The notes under the pieces are model-generated. The model was given only the letters and a program-made list of their open reading frames with translations. It was not told where the DNA came from and searched no databases. This document shows positions 7,201 through 13,864 of a stretch of DNA of 45,821 nucleotides, piece by piece; position 1 is the first letter of the stretch; each line of letters opens with the position of its first letter. This stretch comes from an uncultured Paracoccus sp. (GTDB lineage: Bacteria; Pseudomonadota; Alphaproteobacteria; Rhodobacterales; Rhodobacteraceae). The position numbers and the translations under genes were made by a program. Location of the stretch: NCBI GenBank assembly GCA_934533075.1, contig CAKTBJ010000025.1, positions 1 through 45,821 on the forward strand. The letters run 5' to 3'.

Positions 7201-7928
7201 CAGAACACCCGCGGGCGCAGCCCGGCATGGAACCAGCAGATCATCGAATAGATGTCATGGACAGGCAGGCCGGTCGCCGCCGCGACATCCGCCGCATAGG
7301 GCGGCATGTTGGTGCATTCCAGCACGATGGCGCCGACTTCCGGGTGGTCGCGGGTCAGGGCCAGCGCGGCGTCCACCACGTCCTTGCAGGCCAGTTCCGG
7401 GTCCAGGTCGTCCTTTTCCGCCAGGATCAGCGTGCGGAAGAACTCGGCGCCGTTCTCCGTGCCGCGCACGGGCACGTCATGGGGCAGGCCGATCCCGTCC
7501 AGATGCCGCGCGGTGATGCCGGCGCCGTTCACCGTGACGATGCCGGCGCGCTTGCCCGGCGGCAGCGTCGCCTCGACCCAGGGCAGTTGCATCATCGAGG
7601 AGGTGGCCACCGGCACGCCCAGCGCCGCCGCCAGCTCCTTCTGGTAGATCGACAGGAAGCCGCAATTGGTGGTGATCGCCTCGGCGCCCTGGGCGATCAG
7701 GTCGCGCCCGGCCTCGATGAAATCGTCCAGCAGGCCGGAGGCCGCGTTCATCACCACCCTTTCCGGGCTGGCCCCGCGCACGACGCGATAGAGCACCGGG
7801 AACGGCCATGTCGTGCCGTTGCCCATGTCGCCGTGGATGCGGGCGAATCGGGCTTCCAGCATCAGGATGCCCAGGGGGGCGCCGTAAAGCGCGCGGCCTC
7901 CCTTGGCGACGGGACGGGGACGGATCAT
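7200..7928 (-). CDS. Asp/Glu racemase superfamily protein
   Basis: A 242-residue cytosolic protein with the paired cysteines of the family: Cys89 in AITTNCGF and Cys205 in VLECTNMPP. These act as the two acid/base residues in aspartate/glutamate and hydantoin racemases. The mid segment GIVTVNGAGITARHL is also typical. The chosen ATG (MIRPRPVAKGG) follows a GAGAGG ribosome site; an upstream ATG in frame would add 19 residues without a ribosome site or family match. It overlaps the SDR-like gene by one base and lies 60 bp from an Lrp-type regulator on the same strand, which may control it. Substrate uncertain; an amino acid, hydantoin or malonate derivative fits. Confidence 0.78.
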   Translation of the reverse strand: MIRPRPVAKGGRALYGAPLGILMLEARFARIHGDMGNGTTWPFPVLYRVVRGASPERVVMNAASGLLDDFIEAGRDLIAQGAEAITTNCGFLSIYQKELAAALGVPVATSSMMQLPWVEATLPPGKRAGIVTVNGAGITARHLDGIGLPHDVPVRGTENGAEFFRTLILAEKDDLDPELACKDVVDAALALTRDHPEVGAIVLECTNMPPYAADVAAATGLPVHDIYSMICWFHAGLRPRVF

Positions 7929-7988
7929 GGCGCACCTCTCAGGCTCGTGTCGCCCGATCCGTTCACCGCGCGCCGGCGCTGTCAAGGC

Positions 7989-8441
7989 TCAGCGGCGGAA
8001 GCGGGTCGAGAGGATCACCGAGGAATGCGTGCGCTCGACCCCGTCCAGCATGCCGATGGCGTCCAGCAGCCGGTCCAGCTCGCCGATGGAGGGGGCGGCG
8101 ACCTCGACCACCAGGTCGAACTCGCCGCTGACGGAATGCACCGATTGCACCTCGGGCACGGCGCGCAGGGCGGCCACCACGCGCTCCAGCGTCTTGGGGC
8201 GGATGGCGATCATCGCATGCGCGCGCACCTGCTCGCGCAGGAAGTCCTCGGCCAGCCGCACGCCATAGCCGGCGATGACGCCGCCCTGTTCCAGCCGCTC
8301 CAGCCGGGTCTGGGCGGTGGTGCGGGCGACGCCCAGCCGGCGGGCGATTTCCGCGATGGGCATGCGCGCGTCGTCCATCAGCAGCGCCAGCAGCGCGCGG
8401 TCGCGGTCGGAAATCTGCATATCGCCGGAAACCTCCGTCAC
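7989..8441 (-). CDS. Lrp/AsnC family transcriptional regulator
   Basis: A 150-residue regulator with an N-terminal winged helix (ISDRDRALLALLMDDARMP through RLGVARTTAQTRLERLE, residues 10-53) and a C-terminal RAM ligand domain (about 70-147; VHSVSGEFDLVVEV is the expected ligand-contact strand). Lrp proteins bind amino acids and form octamers. It is divergent from a saccharopine/lysine-dehydrogenase-like gene, with 103 bp between, so regulation of that gene by lysine or a related amino acid is the simplest reading. Two starts are possible, MTEVSGDMQ or the inner MQISDRD; the first is given. Confidence 0.88.
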   Translation of the reverse strand: MTEVSGDMQISDRDRALLALLMDDARMPIAEIARRLGVARTTAQTRLERLEQGGVIAGYGVRLAEDFLREQVRAHAMIAIRPKTLERVVAALRAVPEVQSVHSVSGEFDLVVEVAAPSIGELDRLLDAIGMLDGVERTHSSVILSTRFRR

Positions 8442-8457
8442 TTCGCTGAAATTACGC

Positions 8458-8480
8458 CGTGGAATCTAGCGGAAACCACG
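8458..8480. promoter_or_regulatory. Small inverted repeat between lrp-like and dehydrogenase genes
   Basis: The divergent gap holds CGTGG (8458-8462) and CCACG (8476-8480) separated by 13 bases, two of several short arms around GGAATCTAGCGGAAA. Lrp-type proteins bind loose, AT-richer palindromes of about this size. This is only a position match; no promoter elements could be fixed. Confidence 0.22.
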
Positions 8481-8544
8481 CTGCACATCAACGGGTTTGC
8501 CGCCTATCCTTCTGGAAATGCAGGCCAAACAAGGGAGAGCCGCC

Positions 8545-9621
8545 ATGAAAGAGATCGTCGTCGTCGGTGCGGGCAAGATCGGCGCCACCATCGCGCATCT
8601 GCTGGTGCATTCGGGGGATTACCGCGTCACGGTGGTCGACCGCAGCGACGCCCAGCTTGCCGGGATCGAGACCGGCCCGGCGCTGGAGACCCGCGCGCTG
8701 GACATCGGCGACGAATCGGCGCTGGTCGCGCTGCTGAAGGGCAAGTTCGCCGTCCTCAGCGCCGCGCCCTTCCAGCTGACGGTGGCCATCGCAACGGCGG
8801 CGGCCAAGGCAGGGGTGCATTACCTGGACCTGACCGAGGACGTGGCCTCGACCCGCAAGGTCAAGGAGATCGCCGCGCAGGCCGACACCGCCTTCATCCC
8901 GCAAAGCGGGCTGGCGCCGGGCTTCATCTCCATCGTCGCCAACGACCTGGCGCGGCGCTTCGACAGCGTGGACACGATCCGCATGCGGGTGGGCGCGCTG
9001 CCGGAATACCCGTCCAACAGCCTGAACTACAACCTCACCTGGTCCACGGACGGGGTGATCAACGAATATATCCAGCCCTGCGAGGCCGTGGTGAACGGCA
9101 GGCTGATCGAGGTCCCCGCGATGGAGGGGCTGGAGCATCTGGCCATCGACGGCGTGGATTACGAGGCCTTCAACACCTCGGGCGGGCTTGGCACGCTGGC
9201 CGAGACCTATGAGGGCAAGGTGCGCAACATGGATTACCGCACCATGCGCTATCCGGGTCACCAGGCGATCATGAAGACGCTGCTTCAGGACCTGGGCCTG
9301 ATGTATCGCCGCGAGGTGCTGAAGGACATCCTGGAACACGCGCTGCCGCTGACCATGCAGGACGTGGTGGTGATCTTCGTCACCGTCACCGGCCAGCGCC
9401 ACGGCCGCCTGATGCAGGAAACCTATGCCAACAAGATCTATGCCGGCGAGGTGGCCGGCCGGCTGATGAGCGCGATCCAGATCACCACCGCGACCAGCAT
9501 CTGCGTGGTGCTGGACCTGCTGGCCACCGGCGCGCTGCCGGCGAAGGGCTTCGTGCGGCAGGAGGACATCGCGCTGGACAACTTCCTCGCGAACCGTTTC
9601 GGCGCGCATTACCGGCAATAG
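8545..9621 (+). CDS. Saccharopine dehydrogenase family protein (lysine dehydrogenase-like)
   Basis: A 358-residue protein starting MKEIVVVGAGKIGATIA, with the Rossmann motif GAGKIG at 8-13 and DLTEDVASTRKVK plus PQSGLAPGF downstream, the usual layout of the saccharopine dehydrogenase/lysine 6-dehydrogenase family. The length fits lysine 6-dehydrogenase-like enzymes, which deaminate L-lysine to a semialdehyde with NAD+. The ATG is chosen for its GGGAGAGCCGCC ribosome site; upstream in-frame starts lack one. The gene is alone in its unit, with a strong terminator 24 bp after the stop and a divergent Lrp-type regulator before it, pointing to amino-acid-responsive catabolism. Exact substrate not proven. 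Confidence 0.82.
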   Translation: MKEIVVVGAGKIGATIAHLLVHSGDYRVTVVDRSDAQLAGIETGPALETRALDIGDESALVALLKGKFAVLSAAPFQLTVAIATAAAKAGVHYLDLTEDVASTRKVKEIAAQADTAFIPQSGLAPGFISIVANDLARRFDSVDTIRMRVGALPEYPSNSLNYNLTWSTDGVINEYIQPCEAVVNGRLIEVPAMEGLEHLAIDGVDYEAFNTSGGLGTLAETYEGKVRNMDYRTMRYPGHQAIMKTLLQDLGLMYRREVLKDILEHALPLTMQDVVVIFVTVTGQRHGRLMQETYANKIYAGEVAGRLMSAIQITTATSICVVLDLLATGALPAKGFVRQEDIALDNFLANRFGAHYRQ

Positions 9622-9645
9622 AACCACCCTGGATTGACGCAACGT

Positions 9646-9671
9646 AAGGCGCGGGCGGCAGCCCGCGCCTT
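9646..9671 (+). terminator. Hairpin terminator after the lysine-dehydrogenase-like gene
   Basis: AAGGCGCGGGC (9646-9656) pairs perfectly with GCCCGCGCCTT (9661-9671) around a GGCA loop, 24 bp after the stop codon. The 11-bp GC-rich stem ends in A/T pairs, as intrinsic terminators do, although only two T follow. Confidence 0.75.
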
Positions 9672-9802
9672 CGTCATGTTGAAATCGCTGGACGAATCAC
9701 GCGGGGCCATGACGGCCATATATTAACGCCGGACTATGCATCTCAACCTGAAATTGTGCGAATCGCTCCGACACAACTCGATGCGGACTCAACTTTGAGT
9801 TG

Positions 9803-9834
9803 TGGTTAATATGTAAAATTCAATCATTAACCAT
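9803..9834. promoter_or_regulatory. Inverted CtrA-like half-sites
   Basis: TGGTTAAT (9803-9810) and ATTAACCA (9826-9833) form a perfect inverted repeat with a 15-base spacer; the right arm is part of TTAACCAT (9827-9834), which is the half-site used by CtrA in Rhodobacterales. CtrA controls motility, gene-transfer agents and surface proteins in this group. The site lies 177 bp upstream of the VWA-Hint gene, so action on that gene is plausible but unproven. Confidence 0.42.
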
Positions 9835-9949
9835 TTCATGCGATAAATATCAAAGACTTGCGAACTGACACCTGTCTTTTTCTCACCCCATCATTTTGCC
9901 CCTGATCGCTGGGCAAACAGTGGGTTGGCGATATAGGATGCGTAAAACA

Positions 9950-9977
9950 TTCCGACGGAAACGTTCCGGCGGAAACG
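9950..9977. repeat. Tandem 14-bp direct repeat upstream of the VWA-Hint gene
   Basis: TTCCGACGGAAACG (9950-9963) is followed at once by TTCCGGCGGAAACG (9964-9977). The copies differ in one base, at the centre of an internal TTCCG-N-CGGAA palindrome. Two adjacent palindromes 33 bp before the start codon could be a cooperative operator or a leader element. Confidence 0.45.
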
Positions 9978-10010
9978 TCACGCAAAGCGCGCCGGGGGAG
10001 ACAGATCGGA

Positions 10011-11675
10011 ATGGCCGACCAGACCATCACCGCAAGCGGCACCGTTCCCGGTCCTTATGGCGATGTCGCCATCAGCACGACCAGCCACGTCCCGGAATAT
10101 TCCACCGACGGCGACAAGGTGACTTACGATCACGAGGTCAGTATCGGCGGCCAGGGATCGGCAAAGATCAACCTTGCCCTGGTCATCGACCGCTCCGGCT
10201 CGACCACCGGCAATTCCGGCAGCAACATCGACGGCAACACCGGGACCGGCTCCTTTTCCGGCGGGCGCGAGAGCTTTCTGGAGGCCGAGCAATATGCGGC
10301 CAAGCAGCTGTTCCAGAAGTATATCGACCTCGGCTATCGGCCCGAGGACGTGACGATCACGCTGGTCGGCTATGGCAGCAGCGCCATCAACTACGGCACC
10401 TACACGCTGGACCAGCAGGCGGCGTTCAACACCGCGGTCAACAGTATTAGCAATACCGGATCGGGCACCACCGCCACCAACTTCACCGCCGGGCTGAACA
10501 TGGTGAACACGGCCTGGAACGCCGCCGGCATCGACCCGAACGGCACCAACACCGTGGTGTTCCTGTCGGATGGCGAGGCGAACTCGAACAACAGCGGCAT
10601 TGCCGGCGCCCGCAACACGCTGGTCAACAACTGGGGCGCCAAGATCAACGCCATCGGCATCGGCTCTCAGTCCAATGTCGGCAATGTCAACAACCCGAAC
10701 GACAGCCATCTCGACACGGTGGACAATACCGCGGGCGCCGAAAAGATCACCAATCTGGACGGGCTGATGGATCTGATCTCGGCCCCGCCGCCGCTGACCG
10801 ACATGACCGATATCGTGGTCAAGATCGAGTATGAGGATGTCAACGGCGTCATGCAGACGGTGACCAAGACCTACCCCAAGGGCGACCCGGCCATCCAGCC
10901 GACCCCGACCGGCTACAAGCTGGTGCCGCAGGAGCTTGATCTGGACCCCAACGCCAAGCTGGGCACCGACATCAAGATGCAGTTCACCACCAACTTCAAC
11001 AACGGCGCGGATTCCATCGTCTCCGCCCTGGTGATCGTGCCGTCCTATGTCTGCTTCGCCGGCACCGCCATGATCCTGACCGACCGGGGCGAGGTCCGCG
11101 CCAGCGAGCTGCATGCCGGCGACATGGTGCTGACCCGCGACCACGGCTTCCAGCCCATCCGCTGGATCGGCAAGCGCAGGGTGCCCGCCGCCATGCTGGG
11201 GCCGAACTCCAAGGTCCGTCCGGTGCGCATCAAGGCCGGGGCGCTGGGACCGCACAACCCGCAGCGCGACCTTCTGGTCTCGCCCCAGCACCGGCTGGTG
11301 ATCGCGTCGGAGATCGCCCAGCGCATGTTCGGCGCCTCGGAGGTTCTGGTCGCCGCCAAGCATCTGGTCGGCTATCCCGGCATCGCCATCGCCGATGACC
11401 TGGACAGCGTGGACTATGTGCATTTCGCCTTCGACCAGCACCAGCTGGTCTTCGCCGATGGCGCGCTGAGCGAGAGCCTCTTTGCCGGCCCGCAGGCGCT
11501 GGCCATGATGACGCCCGACCAGCGCGAGGAGTTGCTGACCATCTTCCCGGAATGGGCCGACCCGCTGTTGCAGATCACCGCCGCGCGGCCGATCCCGAAA
11601 GGTGCGCAGGCGCGCACGCTGGTCGCCCGCCACAGCGCCAACCGCAAGGTGCTGGTCTCGGCCAGGCTGCACTGA
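10011..11675 (+). CDS. VWA domain plus C-terminal Hint domain protein
   Basis: A 554-residue two-domain protein. The N-terminal half is a von Willebrand A domain with an intact metal site: DRSGS at 60-64 and the later TNFTAG and VVFLSDGEA segments. The C-terminal half is a Hint_2 (Hedgehog/intein-type) domain starting at Cys348 (CFAGTAMILT) with the B-block His427 in SPQHRLV. Hint domains catalyse N-S shift at that Cys and can cleave or transfer the upstream part. No C-extein Asn-Cys junction is visible; the protein ends about 127 residues after His427. No Sec signal peptide is seen, as often found in proteins exported by type I systems, but no RTX repeats are visible either. Single-gene unit with its own terminator. 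Biological role unknown. Confidence 0.85.
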   Translation: MADQTITASGTVPGPYGDVAISTTSHVPEYSTDGDKVTYDHEVSIGGQGSAKINLALVIDRSGSTTGNSGSNIDGNTGTGSFSGGRESFLEAEQYAAKQLFQKYIDLGYRPEDVTITLVGYGSSAINYGTYTLDQQAAFNTAVNSISNTGSGTTATNFTAGLNMVNTAWNAAGIDPNGTNTVVFLSDGEANSNNSGIAGARNTLVNNWGAKINAIGIGSQSNVGNVNNPNDSHLDTVDNTAGAEKITNLDGLMDLISAPPPLTDMTDIVVKIEYEDVNGVMQTVTKTYPKGDPAIQPTPTGYKLVPQELDLDPNAKLGTDIKMQFTTNFNNGADSIVSALVIVPSYVCFAGTAMILTDRGEVRASELHAGDMVLTRDHGFQPIRWIGKRRVPAAMLGPNSKVRPVRIKAGALGPHNPQRDLLVSPQHRLVIASEIAQRMFGASEVLVAAKHLVGYPGIAIADDLDSVDYVHFAFDQHQLVFADGALSESLFAGPQALAMMTPDQREELLTIFPEWADPLLQITAARPIPKGAQARTLVARHSANRKVLVSARLH

Positions 11676-11692
11676 GCAATCGAGGATGACCG

Positions 11693-11723
11693 AAAGGGGG
11701 GACCGGTTTCCGGTCCCCCCTTT
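11693..11723. terminator. Strong bidirectional terminator
   Basis: AAAGGGGGGACCGG (11693-11706) pairs perfectly over 14 bp with CCGGTCCCCCCTTT (11710-11723) around a TTT loop, followed by another T on the plus strand. It sits between two convergent genes and has A-runs and T-runs on both sides, so it should work in both directions. Confidence 0.88.
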
Positions 11724-11738
11724 TCGTCGCGCAAGACC

Positions 11739-12902
11739 CTAGCCCGCCTTGCGGCGCGGCTTTCGGGCGGGACCGGCCAGGATCGGGCCATAGACGGCCA
11801 CGAACAGCGCGAAGGCCCCCGTCCAGCAGATGGCCGAGGCCAGCATCAGCGCCTGCGACCCTGCCAGCGACGCCGCCACCCGCGCCAGCGCGGCAAGGTT
11901 CACCAGCGCATAGATGGCCAGGGTGGGCGGATCGGCCTGACGCGCGCGCCCGGTATGGCTGCGGGCGGTGCGGGTCATCATCGCCAGCGTCATCACCCCG
12001 ATGGCCCCGGCGGTCAGCGCATGCAGGGCCGCCGTCTGCGGCACCGGCCACAGCACCGAGGCCCCCAGGGCCGCCACGCCCAGCGCGCACCACGCATAAC
12101 CCAGATGCAGGATCGCCACCATGCCCTCGCGCGCCGCCGCCCGGCCGCGCCATCGTGCCAGCCGCAGCGCCAGCCCCGTGCCCCCGGCCACCAGCAGCAC
12201 CCCGGCCGCCCGCGACTCGGGCGCCGCCACCCAGGCCGCCAGCCCCGCCCCGGCCAGCGCCAGCGCCGCGCGGTCAAGCGCCGATTGCGGTGCCGGCTCG
12301 GGCGTGATGCGGTGGCGGGCCAGCCAGTTGCGGGTAAAGCTGGGCACCAGCCGCCCGCCCATCAGCGCGATCAGGAAGGCGACCAGCGCGATTCCGGCGC
12401 GCAGGGCCGCCTCGCCCAGCCCCGGCCGGACCCCGCGCAGGTGAAAGCCCAGATCGGCCAGCGCCAGCGCCGAGACCACCAGGCAGGGCGCCAAGCTGCG
12501 CCAGTTCGCGGCGGCCAGCTGCTCGCGCCACAGCAATGCCGCGAACAGCGGCAGGAAGGCCGCGTCCACCGCCTCGGCCCAGCCGCCCAGCGGCATCGCC
12601 GCACGCCCGGCCAGCCACAACGCGGCCAGCGCCGCCACCGGCCAGCCGGCGACCGGGTAATGCCCGGTCCAGTTCGCCCCGGCCACGATCATATAGCCCG
12701 CGATCACCGCGCCGGCATAGCCGAACAGCATCTCGTGCCCGTGCCAGTCGGACGACAATGCCGCGCCCGTCCACCAAGCCCACAGCCAGACCGGCACCGC
12801 CAGCGCCGCCAGCAGCCCGGCCAGCAGGAAGAAGGGCCGGAAGCCGAAGCTGAACAGCGCCGGGCCGCGATAGTCGCGCAGAATCTGGGCGGTGGTGCGC
12901 AT
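11739..12902 (-). CDS. nnrS: NnrS family heme-copper membrane protein
   Basis: A 387-residue integral membrane protein with about twelve hydrophobic segments. FSFGFRPFFLLAGL (17-30) and WHGHEMLFGYAGAVIAGY (53-70) are the N-terminal signatures of NnrS, a heme- and copper-containing protein tied to denitrification and to resistance against nitric-oxide stress. The ATG at 12902 follows AAGGGGGCC; readings further upstream have no NnrS similarity. No nitrite or NO reductase gene is nearby, and no convincing FNR/NnrR box was found in the 127-bp divergent gap. Terminator 16 bp after the stop. The family is clear; how it acts is not settled even in well-studied relatives. Confidence 0.88.
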   Translation of the reverse strand: MRTTAQILRDYRGPALFSFGFRPFFLLAGLLAALAVPVWLWAWWTGAALSSDWHGHEMLFGYAGAVIAGYMIVAGANWTGHYPVAGWPVAALAALWLAGRAAMPLGGWAEAVDAAFLPLFAALLWREQLAAANWRSLAPCLVVSALALADLGFHLRGVRPGLGEAALRAGIALVAFLIALMGGRLVPSFTRNWLARHRITPEPAPQSALDRAALALAGAGLAAWVAAPESRAAGVLLVAGGTGLALRLARWRGRAAAREGMVAILHLGYAWCALGVAALGASVLWPVPQTAALHALTAGAIGVMTLAMMTRTARSHTGRARQADPPTLAIYALVNLAALARVAASLAGSQALMLASAICWTGAFALFVAVYGPILAGPARKPRRKAG

Positions 12903-13029
12903 CAGGCCCCCTTTTCCGCGCCAGCATAACCCTGCAAGACCCCGGTTGGACGGGTAAAAACGCCGCACGTGCCGCTTGACGCCTCGGGGCGCCGGGCGCC
13001 AGATACGGGCGCACAACCCGGAGGCGATC

Positions 13030-13242
13030 ATGCCCAACCCGACCCGCAAGGACCTTCGCGCGCGCCTGAACGCGCTGAAGGAGGAAATCGCCCATCTCAC
13101 CGGCCGTCTCGCCGCGCTGAAGGACGAACGCCGCAACCTCGCCGCGACCCTGCGCGGGAACGGGGGCGAGGCGGCGGAAAAGCCGAAGGCCGGTGGCAAG
13201 GGCAAGGCGGCGAAGCCCGCCAGGGCCAAGGCCGACGCCTAG
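13030..13242 (+). CDS. Small coiled-coil protein with basic tail
   Basis: A predicted 70-residue protein. Residues 7-46 carry leucines and alanines in heptad spacing (LRARLNALKEEIAHLTGRLAALKDERRNLAATL split over several turns), so it should form an alpha-helical coiled coil. The last 20 residues are rich in Lys, Ala and Gly (KGKAAKPARAKADA), like nucleic-acid-binding tails of small histone-like proteins. GGAGGCGATC gives the ribosome site. It is divergent from nnrS with 127 bp between. No family recognised; a DNA- or RNA-associated role is a guess from composition. Sequence statistics and the clear ribosome site support a real gene. Confidence 0.6.
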   Translation: MPNPTRKDLRARLNALKEEIAHLTGRLAALKDERRNLAATLRGNGGEAAEKPKAGGKGKAAKPARAKADA

Positions 13243-13285
13243 GCCAACACGGCGGCCGCGCCCTCACCGCATCACCCCCCGGCCT

Positions 13286-13775
13286 CCCCGAGGCAAAGAC
13301 CGGGCCGATGCCCCCACCCCAGCGCAAAACCGGTGCAATGGGCCGGGGGGCCGACGCGCAGACCATGCCACTTTCCCGAAGGTCGGGAAGCCGCTCGGAA
13401 GCATGAACCTCGGGCGCGTCGTGCGCATTATCCGTTCGCCGTCGCAGTCCCCGAGGCAAAGGCCGGGCCGATGCCGCCGCCCCGACGCGAAGCCGGCGCA
13501 GCGGGATGGGGTGGCGCCGACGCGCAGGCCATGCCGTTTCCCCAAGGATTGGGAAGCCGCTCGGAAGCGTAAACCTCGGGCGCAGCACCCGCATTATCCG
13601 CTCGCCGCCGCAGTCCCCGAGGCAAAGGCCGGGCCGATGCCGCCGCCCCAGCGCAAAACCGGTGCAGCGGGATGGGGTGGCGCCGGCGCGCAGGCCATAC
13701 CCTTCCCCGAGGGTCGGGGAACCGCCCAGAGGCATGAACCTCGGGCGCGTCGCGCGCATTGCCGTTCGCCGCCGG
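13286..13775. repeat. Three tandem copies of a ~165-bp repeat with conserved hairpins
   Basis: Most of the 622-bp gap between the coiled-coil gene and the acylase gene is a tandem repeat: copies start at 13286, 13449 and 13615 (periods 163 and 166), each opening with CCCCGAGGCAAAG. Each copy contains a hairpin: TTCCCGA/TCGGGAA (13373-13389), TTCCCCAA/TTGGGAA (13538-13555) and TTCCCCGA/TCGGGGAA (13703-13721). The arms changed together between copies, so pairing seems conserved. Long readings cross it on the minus strand but lack any family resemblance. No gene is supported here; 13243-13285 and 13776-13864 hold nothing further recognisable. Confidence 0.8.
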
Positions 13776-13864
13776 AATCCCGGCTGTGAAGGCGGGCGCG
13801 CCGCCCGATCGGGACGGCGCGGCGGCACCCGGTCCAAGGCCGGCCCCCGACAGGGCGCAGCCGC

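Larger units (their letters stand above)
9672..10010. other. AT-rich intergenic region before the VWA-Hint gene
   Basis: This 339-bp gap is clearly richer in A and T than its surroundings, especially 9715-9900, and contains no plausible gene. It holds a CTCAACTTTGAG palindrome (9788-9799), two inverted TTAACCA motifs and a tandem 14-bp repeat, the last two listed separately. The composition suggests a regulated promoter region or recently acquired DNA. Confidence 0.6.

Noticed and set aside
7929..7985. Longer start for the racemase-like protein
   Set aside because: The added residues are Arg-rich without family match, and the GAGAGG ribosome site serves the inner ATG.
12903..13029. FNR/NnrR box upstream of nnrS
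   Set aside because: The closest match, TTGGACGGGTAAAA, differs from TTGAT-N4-ATCAA at several key positions.
12903..13229. N-terminal extension of NnrS
   Set aside because: NnrS similarity begins at MRTTAQILRDYRGPALF and a ribosome site lies there; the upstream text overlaps the small coiled-coil gene.
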